Part shown: piece after piece, positions 47,719-60,103 of the stretch
How positions within the stretch are numbered: the stretch's first letter is position 1
Layout of the letters: every line of letters begins with the position of its first letter
Source of the DNA: Isoetes taiwanensis
Lineage: Eukaryota > Streptophyta > Lycopodiopsida > Isoetales > Isoetaceae
Direction: 5' to 3'
DNA length: 64,000 nucleotides
Assembly (NCBI GenBank): GCA_021234155.1
Contig: JAJEKV010000052.1
Coordinates: 9,627,284-9,691,283, forward strand
Notes under the pieces: model-generated
What the model was told of the DNA's origin: nothing
Database searches by the model: none
The model's input: only the letters and a program-made list of their open reading frames with translations
Made by a program: the position numbers and the translations under genes

Positions 47719-49363
47719 AAATGAAATGAAATCTTGATTATTACGTCTGTGAGACCATCAGGTCTAGAAGACGTTCAAAACGTACACTCAACATCATAAA
47801 CTAAATCACCTAATATGTCTTCAGGCAAGAACATATTAGTGCTCTCTTCCTCAGTGGCTCATTAGTATCAAAAACATTTTTAGATTTTTAATACTAGTGT
47901 CTCTTACTTGCATAACTTCCACAAGGAAGTGCCCAATTGTGATTGGAGGTAGTTCGAAGAAGTGTACAGTGTCGCTGCATGTATTCCAAACGTTGTTCGA
48001 ATATTTCGATAGGCTGGACATGATAAAATAACATGTCCTTCATCTTCAACTACAAACCTTACAATACCTTAACTCATGTGGTATCTTTGCCCATCGACCG
48101 ATCTCCACTCCTAGATGATGAGGGCTAAGTCGCATTCTACTGATCATATGTCTGAGCTTTACAGAAAGACTAGCTTTTAGATATGAAGCTTTAGAGAGGG
48201 AGGGAGAGGGAGAGGGGGGAGCGGGAGAGAGGGAGGGAGAGGGAGAGGTCGGTCTACAGATCATGCATAGAGGGACGGGGAGGGAGACTACTTCAAAAAT
48301 TCCTTTTTTGCTTGAAAATGCATTATCTGGTGCACGCCTTTTTTAAAAATACCATAATCCATTTACAACTTCCCTTTTCCCAATCCCCTTACAACTTCTC
48401 TATTCCCAATCCCCTTTTCTTGAAAATACCTCGATGTGTATTTGCAATCCCCTAACTCTACCAATATACCTTTTTGATCAAGAATTCCTTGTTTCTACTC
48501 ATCTTCTCGCTATTAATTTACCCCATTAAGATATTACCCCTTTGTTCAAGAATCCTATGTTTCCACTAAACTTCCCCAATACCCTTTTATTAAAAAATTC
48601 CCCTTGCAAACAACCCACTGCTTTGGAGCCCCGTTTCCTCAATGGGGCATTTTCCAAGGGATTTGGGAACTTTTTCTGTTGTGATGGTGGAAAGAGTCTT
48701 TGTATACTGCACTAAAAGAAAGCCTTTGATCTCTGTAGGAACTCAGGTCAAAATCTTGGTAGATGAAATATTGAGGCCACATTCCAAAAAAATAAGGTCA
48801 CAAGAAAGAGAAAAACAAAGCTCGGATTTCTTTGAGGAAGAGCTTCAAAAATGTTAGTTTTTTCATTCTCTCGAGAGTTCCACATGCTTTTCCTGAAATA
48901 TATCGAGCTATGGTGTTGGGCCAGAATCGCTCATACCCAAACTTTACATACCAAAATGTAACACGCAAGTGTAATTTATCCCTTCGCATTTACTCATTAT
49001 GATTTTATGGATGCAATGAAAAGCACTATGCCGCATTTTGGATGCAATTAAAGATTTGAAAATATAATGACACTTACAAAAACCAATATCATCTACATTG
49101 ACCTACCCCAGGACAAGCTTGAAGGCAGGTTCAGAAGTTCCTGGGTCATCTAGGTTGGCAAGCTACAATTTCCCTGCTTAATAATCGGTAATCATCTTGT
49201 AAATTTAGCTTGCCCTGTTCTCTGAACTGCTGCATTGTCAAGAATCTCTTCATAAGGGAATAAAACATCTGCCAACTACTGCGGCTCAGTTTCAGATGTT
49301 CAGAAGCCACGAATGTGAAACTGCTAGCCTGGCTGATGTCCGTTTGCCTGAAGGCCCCAGCAT
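47719..49363. other. Intergenic, with a second short G-rich tract
   Basis: 48190-48290 repeats the GGGAGGGAGAG pattern on a smaller scale. The remainder up to the PAB stop codon shows no gene; the part next to 49363 is presumably PAB 3' UTR. Confidence 0.4.
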
Positions 49364-52077
49364 CTATTCTACCTCAGCTAGATAATCATCAACCTCAGCT
49401 GGTGTCAAGACCCTGTCAATACATATATACAGCAGATTAACACACAAAAAGACATACACCACAGAATCCTTAGTTCAGTACTTGCCTGAATTTACGGTCA
49501 GCACCCACAATTCCAATCTCAATATTTTTACCAGAGATTTGTCCCTCAAACCTGCAAGCTTCTAAATTAAGAACTAGATCTCAATTGAGTATTTCTAAAT
49601 AAAAATTATATATACCCTTCCTTCAGTGTCAGTATTGCTGTGTGCACTGCATCTTCGAGTTCCATGTCATCCGTATATCTAGCAGATTTAATACAAAGCC
49701 ATTAAAGCTCCATCAGGGACATCAAATGGCACAAAATGTGCACTCAATAGTGTTTTATCTGAGGCATTGAGAAAATAATCACCTGACGATATTACTATGT
49801 TTCTTTCAGGCATGGGCATGACATTGCCGCTAATTAGAAAGAACTTGTTTTAACAGATGATGAAAAATGCAGGTTCGAATAAGAATAATGCACTTTCCCT
49901 CAAAGAACATCAAACAGCATATTACTAAGCAACATAGGAAAAAGCACACTAAGTAAGAATTGATTATATTTCATTAAGATGCTGGGTGTGAATAAATTTG
50001 ACCACCTTACATCAAACCTATTACAGAAATGCCACAAGCTTTTTAATCGGCAATTTCCAGATGAGTTATTTTCAAGTACCCTTTGAATTCATCATGCATA
50101 CCTTTTCTCCAAAAATGTCTTCGCATTTGAAGTGTTTTTCCCAATTGCAGATGCTTTCCAAGAGAAATACGAGCCAGATGGATCAACCTGCAATTAGACT
50201 ATATCAATTAGAAAGCTAGCACTACAACAGACGGATTTGGAAAGATACAATATCCTTACCTGATATAAATGAGGGCCATCATCGTCATATCCAGCAATCA
50301 GTAATGAAACTCCAAATGGTCTCACTCCACTAAGGAAGAAAAGATGAGAGAGAATTCAGACTATAAATGAAGTCAGCATCCTACACAGTATAGCGCCTCA
50401 ATCATGATGCATTAATTCGATTTAACCCACAGGTGCTCGTAACAAACCAGAAAATAGCTGGTTCTGATAATGCATAACAATTTCTCCAGCAGAGATGACC
50501 TTTAAACCACTAAACTTACCAATTGAAACGAATAGTTTATTGATCCTTGCATTAAGAAAACTTTTAAGAAATTTAGCTAGAAACTTCAGGACTAAAAAGG
50601 GTCTGCTGGTAGCATTTTCGTACAGCAAACATAAACTCCCACTGTCATATCTTCTTACAGGCTATTGTGTCTATCTTCAGTTTATGCAATGTGGTATTAC
50701 GGGTTCCTCCGTAGTAGGTGCATGGTTGAGAAACCAATCTCTCATACTGAGATTACATGTGCTTATAGAACCATATCCAAGAATCTAGCAAATGAATGGC
50801 TGTCCCCGCCTCAAACAGCAAGCAACCTCATTAAATATATGAAGTTCAGGCTCAAAATCATCTAATTGATTCGTCTTCTTAAGTTGTCACTCCCTTGAAA
50901 GAGAGTAGCTTTCTTTTCTCACTGGACTCGCTCAGACAAACATCTGCTAAATTTGACATAAGTCGTGAACAGGCGATAGACCTCATCAATCACTGCAATG
51001 CAACATTTAAAAGACAGAAAGCTTACTTTTGTGACATAGTAGACCGGATAAGTAAAACCTCCATTCAGGTCTAAATAGTTTGGTTAAGACTAGGTTTAGG
51101 TGCTAAAAAATAAAGTTAAAAACATGCCACGTTTGATATAATAGATGGAGAGATCCGTTGAGAAGCCAAGGAATTGACCTCCAAGTGCTTAACCAAATAA
51201 TTGAAGAGAAAAAATGCCGACCAAGGAAGTCTCTTTTATATGTACACTATGACCACACTGCTGGAAAGCTGCAAATTCTTTTCTTTTCTTTTATTTTCGG
51301 TGGAAAGAGAGGTACCCAGACTGTGTAAATTCTTGCATAACAGCAGCTGTCTCTCTCACCAGCTGAGACACGGGGATATCTTCCTGCGTACCAAAAAGAA
51401 TGAACATGGCAGATGATAAAACTACAAAGCAAGCATGACCATACATGTCAAATTCCAAATATATTTACCTTATAAACACGATGATATCTTACTGCTTGCT
51501 TTCGGCTCTTTCGGACAAGTACCCGGGAATCAGGACCCATTCCACTGTTAAAGATATAACTTCAGTAATTAGAAAGGATTTGCTTTGAAAACCAAAGAAC
51601 GCCAATAATTTGATACTATAATCTTTTACCTATAGACAGTGCCTATATTGGACGTAAGTTTTTGTATCTTTTGTACCTGGAGTCCAATTTCCACCAACTT
51701 AAGAACAGCATGCTAATGTAAACAAATCAAGCTGCATACCGATGTTTCATCTACGAGGATTGATGGGAGCTTCTTCTCTGTTGCAATGACAACTCCATTG
51801 GAAGCTGCGTAACTTTACCTTATTTCAGAACTGTATTCTGAACACAGACGGCATTAAAAAACGGGGGGGAATTCGAACCTTTGATTCCAAGAGAAGTCTG
51901 ACCAGCTCCAACAGCTGTCAAAGCATGCTCGATTTGTACAAGCTTGCCGGAAGGGCTAGTTCAAAGAAGAAACAGCATGCTTCAGAACTATAAAACTTAG
52001 ATCATCAAAGAAGAAACTCCATATTCCACAGATCACCTGAAGGTAGTAAGCGAGAAAGAATATTGACTATCGCCCAT
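49364..52077 (-). CDS. PAB1: 20S proteasome subunit alpha type-2 (PAB)
   Basis: Eleven exons on the minus strand join without a break to 235 codons plus TAG, the length I recall for the plant protein. Exons: 52037-52077, 51879-51955, 51740-51804, 51630-51676, 51469-51544, 51316-51383, 50260-50329, 50102-50187, 49616-49678, 49486-49551, 49364-49412 (708 nt, all phases agree). The start [19 protein letters not shown] carries the alpha-subunit N-terminal signature, followed by [39 protein letters not shown] and the C-terminus DDYLAEVE are typical of alpha-2. It forms part of the outer alpha ring of the 20S core that gates substrate entry in nucleus and cytosol, and has no catalytic Thr. Ten introns are present. 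The last one starts with GC (CAG|GCAAGT) rather than GT. This is the clearest intact gene in the window; the symbol follows Arabidopsis. Confidence 0.97.
49413..49485 (-). other. GC-AG intron of the PAB gene
   Basis: Exon 10 ends ...TTCAG and the intron begins GCAAGT, the consensus form of a GC donor; the acceptor is GACAG. Only this boundary keeps the conserved FRVLTPAEV reading. The other nine introns start with GT. Confidence 0.88.
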
Positions 52078-52189
52078 GTCGATATTTTAACCTAATCGAT
52101 AATCTTCGAAGAACCCTTGCCCAAGATGCGAGACCAAAGACGTTTTAGGGCCGCTTGTGATACTCTAGTTTTGTGGGTTGCCCCTAAGC

Positions 52190-53287
52190 AAACCCTCGCT
52201 TGTGTGGGTATTGGGCATATTCCGGGTATATGCTAGTACATATACGGATATGCCTTGTGACTGCTCCAAACCTACTATTGGAGGTAAATTTCCAGTCATG
52301 GTCACAAATGGAAGCTCTAGCCTCAAATTCATGTCCGATGCAGCACAAGAAATCGCTCTGGTTTAAGCGTCGGGCAGTAATGAAGGCAACTGGCGGAAAG
52401 CTAAATGTAAGAGCTTGCAAGGATATCATCGTTAGCTCTCACAATGCATCCTTCAAGCTTAAGAAAGGAAAATTGAATGTTGGGTTTCAGCCATTTGCTA
52501 TAAAAAGTCCGGTGCAGCAGTGAAGGCAACTGGCGGAATGCTAACCATAAGAGCTTGCAAGAATATCATCGTTAGCTCTCACACTACATCCTTCAAGGTT
52601 AAGAAATAAAAATTGATTGTTGGGGTTTTAACTATTTGCTATAAATCCAGTGGTTTTTGCTAGGGATGAGTTCATTCCAGATAGATTTATGGGGCCGAAG
52701 GGGAAAAGCTGCTTAAATATGTGCTTTGGTCCAAAGGACCTAAGATTGAATTCCCAAAGGATGATTTGTCCTTTTCCATTTTCTTCTCTTTGAGCTAGGC
52801 TATGGCACCGCTTTTGCTGACCCATTTCGGCTATGGCTACCGACAAGAGTGCCTGTGCATATCAAGTCTGATGTTCCATATGTAAGGCTTCAAATTCTCT
52901 TCTTCAATCACTTATATGTATTCATTCTATTCTTTCTTTCGAATCATTTTTCTGCTGCTTGTTTTAGCTTGATGATGGATGCCAATGGAGAAAATATGGC
53001 TAAAAACTAGTGAAAGAAAATCCATGCCCAAGGGCTTACTATCGTTGCACCATGGCATAGGGATTCCATGTTTGCAAACGTCCTTCAAACTATGAATCAA
53101 GTTGGAGTTATTAGTTGTTAGCATATAATTAATGTCTAAAGGACTCAAACATGTGCAGATTACATCTCACTTTTGATCTCAATGTGCAACCGTGAACTTT
53201 CACCAGCAGCACATGCTTTGGCTTCTACTGTTGGTGCAGCAGCAATTATGATTGTTAGGATCAATACACAACTTAACCTTTCCACTG
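52190..53287 (+). pseudogene. WRKY group IIb pseudogene, copy 1
   Basis: Spliced pieces on the plus strand match a WRKY group IIb transcription factor. An exon ending VPVHIKSDVPY (about 52840-52880) is followed by an intron and, at 52968, LDDGCQWRKYG, then TAA (53001-53003) where the invariant Gln of WRKYGQK should be. KENPCPRAYYRCTMA continues in frame and meets TAG at 53058. A further piece (about 53159-53280) reads ISLLISMCNR...SPAAHALAST, the region after the zinc finger, but the His pair (NHP) is lost. Upstream, a 135-bp unit with 'ggcaactggcgg' is itself duplicated (about 52381 and 52516). The DNA-binding domain cannot be made. The CQWRKYG...NPCPRAYYRCTMA pattern is characteristic of group IIb as I remember it. 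Confidence 0.82.
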
Positions 53288-54387
53288 GAAAACCCTCGCT
53301 TGTGTGACTTTGGGCATATTTCGAGTATATGCTAGTATGTACCCAGATATGCCTTGTGAGTGCCCCAAACCTACTATTGAAGGTAAATTTACCAGCCTCA
53401 GATTCATGTCTGATGCAGCACCAAAAGACAGAAGTCACTCTGGTCTAAGCCGCGTGCAGTAGTGCAACTAGCAAAAAGTTAAATATAAGAGCTTGCAAGG
53501 ATAACATCGTTAGCTCTCACACTGCATCCTTCAAGGTTAAGAAAGGAAAATTGATTGTTGGGTTTCAGCCATTTGCTGTAAAAATTATGGTGCAGCAGTG
53601 AAGGCAACTGGTGGAAAGCTAACCATAAGAGCTTGCAAGAATATCATCGTTAGCTCTCACACTGCATCCTTCAAGGTTAAGACAGGAAAATTGATTGTTG
53701 GGGTTTCAGCCATTTGCTATAAAAAATCCAGTGGCTTTTGCTAGGGACGAATCCATTCCAGACAGATTTATGGGGCCAAAGGGAAAAAAATGCTTTAATA
53801 TGTGCTTTGGTCCAAAGGGCCTAAGACTGAATTCCTAAAATATGATTTTCCCTTTCCTATTTTCTTCTCTTTGAACTAGGCTATGCCACCACTTTTGCTG
53901 ACCCATTTCGGCTATGGCTACTGACAAGAGTATCTGTGCATATCAAGTCTGATGCTCCATATGTAAGGCTTCAATTTTTCTTCTTCAATCATTTATATGT
54001 GTTCATTCTTATTTTTGCATGTTGGCTTATTTTAGCTTGATGATGGATGCCAATGGAGAAAATATAGCTAAAAATGGCGAAAGAAAATCCACGCCCAAGG
54101 GCTTACTATCGTTGCACCATGGCACATGAATTTCTTGTTTGCAAATGGGTAAGAATCTTAGTCCAACCTATGAATCGAGTTGAAGTTATTAGTTGTTAAC
54201 ATATAAATAATGTCTAGCGGACTCAAACATGTGCAGATTATATCTCAGTTTTGATCTCAGTGTGCAACCGTGCACTTCCACCAGCAACACATGCTATGGC
54301 TTCTACTATTGCTGCAGTAGCAAGTATGATTGTTAGGATCAACACACGACTTAACCTTTCCACTGGAGTTAAACAGAGGCAGCCCCT
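53288..54387 (+). pseudogene. WRKY group IIb pseudogene, copy 2
   Basis: A tandem copy of the preceding unit, about 1.1 kb period; both begin AACCCTCGCTTGTGTG and end AACCTTTCCACTGG. The domain exon starts at 54036 with LDDGCQWRKY, then Ser and TAA (54069-54071). A one-base loss follows, after which KENPRPRAYYRCTMA resumes in another frame. The last piece (about 54238-54385) reads ISVLISVCNR and PPATHAMAST. The zinc-finger Cys/His set is incomplete. Both copies carry a stop at the same Gln codon, so the stop most likely predates the duplication, while the frameshift is private to this copy. Confidence 0.82.
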
Positions 54388-55187
54388 GTGTGCGCTTCGT
54401 CATCGAATCCCTTGCTAATATCTACTTAGTTCATCACCATGTCCACTTTTTCAACATCTAACTCTTTGTGAGTCCAATTTGGTGACCATAATAAAACTTG
54501 CAGTGCTCTATCTATGGTTTCTGGCAGGATCTAACTGCTTGAAACTACTACAAGTTCCAATATTCCATCTCCAGCAGGAAAAGAGGAACTATTTGTCTTC
54601 AGGTATTGCTACCATTTCAATGTTATCAAAGCTTTATATTTGTTTTCTTCATGTCCTTTAGTATTATCCAAAATTTAACAGAATTAATCAGATAGCAATG
54701 TCATTAACTAATGTCATTCGGTTCAAGTCATGGTCATTTAGATCTCCGCAATGTAATAAGGAATCAAGAAGAGAGATCTAGTTGGTTTCTATTTGGTACT
54801 AATGTTGATTATCTCAGTATCTATGTTTATCAATAAGATCTAAAAGAACGCAAGCCAAGCAGACTGGTGATTTGCCAATGAAGAGATATTGAGCATCTAG
54901 GAAGATATCGTAGCATTCCATGGTGAAATGGTGCTGCTACAAAATTACAGCTGCATGAATTATACATGGTAAATACTGGTTTTTGTCTCCTTTCCAGCAA
55001 GTTTTTGACAAAACTTCCATATATTATGAGGCTTGCTGATGTATCACAATGGCTTCCTTACAACTTCTTATCCTGCATGATGCACACAACAAACAATAAT
55101 AAGAGAAAAAGGAAATAGTATCAAATTGCCAAGGTTCATCATAGAGATAAACTAATAAAATTAATACTAAACCACAACACGATTGGT
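54388..55187. other. Intergenic, nothing recognised
   Basis: AT-rich, between the second WRKY relic (plus) and the ABCB relic (minus). I looked on the minus strand for the linker or second half of the ABC transporter and found neither. Confidence 0.45.
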
Positions 55188-58100
55188 CTACCTCTCAGCA
55201 CGATTTGCAGACTCTTCTATGCGTAAGAGTTCGGCATATGAACCTTCTATGCTCAGAAGCTCATCATGAGAACCCATTTCAACAAGCCGTCCTTCCTCAA
55301 TGACTGCAATACAATCTGCGGTACGAATACTTGAGAGACGATGTGCCACTATCATTGTAGAGCGGCCTAAAATAAGTATGTCAAGTGCTTGTTGAACTAA
55401 TCTTTCCGTCTGCGTGTCAAGATTACTTGTCGCTTCATCAAGCAAAAGAATTAAAGGATTCTTAAGAACAGCTCTCGCAATTGCAATTTTTAATTTTAAC
55501 TCCTCAGTGAGAACTAATTGCTTGTCTCCAATCTGTGCAAGCTCTGGCATGTCAGAACCAACACTAAGGGAATGCGTTCACTACAATAGTGACAATGATA
55601 TTACCTGTGTTTCATAACCATTTGGAAGGGAACTGATAAACGCATGTGCATGTGCAATTTTTGCTGCTTCTTCCACCTCATCAGCACTGCCAGGCGTTCT
55701 TCCATACAATATATTTTCTCTGATCGGGTAGCAAGCAATGCTGGCTCAGGCCCTACAAGCCCTATCTGACTTCTTAACCACTCCAAGCTCAAGGCTTTTA
55801 AGTTTTAAGCCATCTAGCAGGACTTCACCTGACAAGAGTGCAGGGACCAGAGTAACTTCTTAAGTTGCAGATTTCAATAACACATTATTGTAATAAAAGT
55901 TGAAGCATGTAGGTGATCAGTCTTTGTAAGCATGCCAAACATTATTTGAGAATACAGAAATGAAAGCAAAAGCATATTCACCTAATGTCGGACCATAGAA
56001 ACGTTCAATTAAAGATATAGTGCTGCTTCTTCCAGAACCACTAGTCCCAACTAATGCCATTGTCCTTTTCGCTGGAAGTGATAGATATAAGCCACTTAAT
56101 ACTGGAATATCAGGGCGTGATGGGTAGCTAAAATACACATTCCGCAGTTCCAAGTTACCCTGAACATTTGGCAGGGTCTTTCCCTCCTGATCATTTTTTG
56201 AACCACGTTTAATCATATCATATAATCTGTATGCTGCCACTCTGCTCTGTTCAAATGCAAGGAAGTTTGTGGCTGCCTGGTTTAGACCTCTGTTTTTACG
56301 ACATGTAGGTTAGAAGTGATAAATATTATTCTAGACATATTGGAAAACACTTAATTATGCTTCTTACTAATTTCAATAATAAATTAGGCATTTTCTACCA
56401 ACTCTGAACAGCACCAGAGAATAATAAATGCCAACAAGTCTTTTTACGCTCAAGTAAAATTGACTACATATATCTATCTGGAACGCCTTTTTTGCATGTG
56501 TGCGTTGTAATTTTCTGTCCTGATCATAATCATTATCTCCCTAAGCAAAAGAGCTTATTTTCTATATTGCATTTCCCATGCTTCTGCTTTAAAGTAAGGG
56601 GCTATGCTTCTTATTCTTCATTTTTTTAATATCATTCAATAAGCAGAATTTTTTGTTTCTATGAAATTGTTGTTATGAGAGAAACAAATTGTACAATTAA
56701 AATAAGGATGGTATATCTTACAGGCCACTCAAAATGACTGCAAACACAGCAACAATTATATCTCCACCGCTTGCTTTACTATTGGCTACAAGTGAACGCC
56801 CATAGAATAACTGTAATCCACAAGAGCAAATTGCAAGCCCATATATAAAACCAAGACCAACTCCTTGTACAAGGCTGATTTGAACTCCATATTTCAAAGT
56901 TGTCTGTAAAGCATTCGCATACAAATACTTGGCTAAAGTTTCATTGGCAAATGCATACAGTGTGCGCACATAAGTTATAGCCTGCAAAGATACCATCAAG
57001 TAGTTTAGCTAACAGCAGTTTCAATAATTGCACAGTTTTTTTATAAAACACAAAAAACTCAAAGAGAGAGAAAAAGGAAAGAAAGAAAGAAAGAGATATT
57101 TAATAATGTCTAGTTAGGACCCATAGGGTTATCAGACCAAGGATAGACAGTATTTTGATCATGCAGGAAGGCACATCCCTCCTAATAAACTATTGCAAAC
57201 TAAGAACTTATATCAAAAACTGTCTCAAAAGTGTTTGCCGCTTGGTGAAGGTGCGCTCTGACATATGTCCAAATATAAGCATTAGTGAGTTTCCTTTTGT
57301 TTTCTATCAAGTTTCCTCTTCTGAAAGACTCTTTACATTTTAGCAATGCTGCTATTTTCTTGGACATGCCTAATGCTATTCCCTTGAGATCAGGATACTT
57401 CTTTTTCTCTGGTGTGATGAATCACATTGTCATCCTATCTTTAATGGAAAAAATGACATAGTGCTTGCTTTGAACCTTTAGCCTCAGGTGCCTCGTTCTT
57501 CTGCATTTTGAAGAAAGTATATGGGAAAATAGTGACACGTCTTTGGGTCATAAAACTTCATGAGATGCTACTACATCTGCGCCTGTTGCTATCTCATGTT
57601 AAGCATTTCCATTTGGGGACTAGATTGTTGGATCTCGAAAGAGGCAACGATATATTCCTCTTTTGATGTAATAGGCAAGGCAGGTAAAGATGAAATGCTC
57701 CTCCAACTCAACCGTATTCAGATCCCACAATGGGCCTGCTCGCAGTTAACACGCTTAGCTCAAAATCTCCATTTCCAGCTGGTGAGATAACATTCTAAAT
57801 TGCCCCTTTGAGCATTTCATATTATTCGGAAGGTCAATATCTAGATACCCAGGTCTTACAATGAAGCTGTCAGCTGAAGTTCTTCTTGTAAAATCTTCTC
57901 TGTGGACAACTCTGTGGCAGATGGTGAATAAGCTGATTAATCTGCTGGTGATTATGTTGAGATAAGTGCTGCTGAGTTGTATTGAAAAGGTGGAATATTA
58001 TCCATAGAAAAGGCCATGGAGCTGATTTAATTTTCTTTTGAAACCAGCATATCTTATCTAGGTGAACCAAGGTTTTTGCTAAAACATAAGCCAGCAAAGG

Positions 58101-60103
58101 GAGTTTCTTCTGCCTTCTTGTGTGTCCCTGGCTGGAAAGGTGTAACTTTATGTAAATATGACATTGCTTGGCAGACTACTTCCAGTTGCAAGGGTTTAGC
58201 ATCATATTCAGCAAGCAATATTCTAGTTATTTGGAAGGGACTCTTGAATGATATCATATTCACGAACTATGAATTTTGAGGTTCTTGTGGAGCCTTTGAA
58301 AGCATGCATCTGTTTAAATGCGCCTAAGCATTATATTAGATATCTATTAACTATTTGACAGACCATCTGGGCTTCACCAGCTATAGAGTGGGAGATTCCC
58401 ATGGCAAAGATTATCTCTATCGCTAGAAGAAGGAGGAACAATTTGAGCCTCTGTCAGATTTCAGCAATTCATTGGTCAAAAGATAGTGTGATTAACTTTC
58501 ATGTTTTGTAGTTGCTGAAATTATTAATGTGCATAGAAGAGTTTCTATTGCAGGATTCTGTAGCCAAGCCTCATGAAGCAATTATGGTAAAGAGATAGTA
58601 CTAAATGCCAGCCTTTAAATAAATGATAAATTTGTACCTGTTCTGCAATGCTTGCAGCATCAGAATATGCATCCTGGACCTTTTCAGCAAGCCTGTGCAA
58701 AAATACATTTGATGCTCCTCCAGCAGCAACTATAAGAGGTCCGGTGGCTAATGTTAACAGTGCAATCTGCCAACTGTTTAAAAATCCTACAACCAGGCCT
58801 CCCAGAAATATTGCCATGTTGTGAATGTAATGCCCCACCTGTTATAATTAAGAACGGAAGTTTGTATTGCAACTTAACAAAACCAGAGAGCCCTCAATAG
58901 ACAATGGACAATAACATGAAATACCTTATCACTAAGCGTGTATTGAATAAAAAGGACATCTTCAGACACCTGGGCGACAATCTCATCTGAAGTTCCATAT
59001 GTATCAAAAAAACACATGTCTTGATGCAACAGGACGTGAATGCATTTTGACCTGATTATGGATGATTGCCTTTCAGCAGTATACATCCAACACGAAACCT
59101 CTGCAAAAACCATCTCACATAAATCAGCGAGAGCAATGACCCTTTAGACACATAGAGACCAATTGCAGATGCCAAAAAAGAAATTTGAAAATCTAACATA
59201 TCATTTAGATAGCATTTCTGGTAAAATTTAAAAAAAATTGAACCCGCTGAAACAAAAGTGAAGCAAGAGACCAAAGGAAGAAAATGAAAATGAGTAGGAG
59301 CTTATAAGGTTTGATACTAGACAATCAGCCTCCTACAACTCCAACAAGTTCATTATAACTGTTTCTTTTCTTTTTCTTGTGTTACGAGGTTTTATTACAA
59401 ATATCTACTCGTTTTGATTAAGTGAATTGATTTTAAAATTTAGGGTGATTCCTTACCAATCCATCCAGCCAGTAGGACTGCCACCGCGATATATAAAATA
59501 TAAAGTGCTTGCTGCAAAAGAAGAATAGATAAAGAAATCATTTTGTTGTAATATTGAGCAGGCAACATATATTCTGGAACACCAGAGAAGTAACCAAATG
59601 AGTATTAGAATCTTTTTTTCCTTGTCCACAATGCTCTAAATATACATCCAGAGACGATGTTGCAAATAGATTACTAATATTTGCACAGAATCTAATGAGA
59701 AAATAATTTGAAGTTAAGTTACCTTATGAAATTCTCGTATTACATCATCTTGGTAATGCTTATGACCCGCATTGCCTAGGCCAAAAATATTCATTATTTT
59801 TCCAAATATGTGAAGATAAATTGGTAATGAAAGCCCATGAGTCATTGCAGATACGGACCCCATAAACATTAAAAACCAGTCAACCATGTTACCATGGTCA
59901 AAGAGTCTGAAGAAGCTAACTGCAGCTGGAGATGGGTCAAAATCCTCCATCTCTTCTGCAGGTAAATCATCGTCAACATTCACAGGATCAGCCCCAGTAT
60001 CCAAATACGGAGATGGGGATTCTGGTGGTTCTGACACCTCTGAGACGGGTGTCAAAGGCTGAATGTGAGGAGGCGACCAGCCAAACATCCCCTTGGATAG
60101 CAT
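55188..60103 (-). pseudogene. ABCB6/ABCB20-like ABC transporter, N-terminal half only
   Basis: Eight exons on the minus strand (59723-60103, 59457-59511, 58925-59100, 58638-58838, 56722-56981, 55982-56289, 55605-55828, 55192-55532) encode TMD1 and NBD1. The start MLSKGMFGWSPPHIQPLTPV and SEVSEPPESPSPYLD are the ABCB6/20 N-terminus; the family exports auxin at the plasma membrane in Arabidopsis. ERQSSIIRSK and LATGPLIVAAGG follow the family closely. Defects: the Walker A Lys is Arg (GSGRSS, codon 56028-56030); the Q-loop Gln is Pro (codon 55748-55750); there is a one-base gain near 55797 and a one-base loss near 55725, with a TGA in the original frame between them; TAG stands directly at the donor after the last exon. 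Walker B (LILLLDEATSNLD) and the H-loop (VAHRLS) remain. The second half is absent, leaving about 648 codons where the family has roughly 1,400. A remnant rather than a working pump. Confidence 0.88.
56982..58637 (-). other. Large intron of the ABCB relic
   Basis: 1.66 kb between exons 4 and 5, much longer than the other introns. It contains protein-like short frames on both strands (57560-57790 plus, 58054-58263 minus) that match no family I know; an old insertion is likely. Confidence 0.5.

Noticed and set aside
47431-47724. 97-codon Gly/Glu-rich frame
   Set aside because: Runs through a G-rich tract; low complexity only.
53160-53438. 92-codon minus-strand frame
   Set aside because: Shadow of the WRKY relic, whose plus-strand reading matches a known family.
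58054-58279. Possible retroelement RNase H piece in the large ABCB intron
   Set aside because: Words are too weak and no catalytic residues line up; left as an unassigned insertion.
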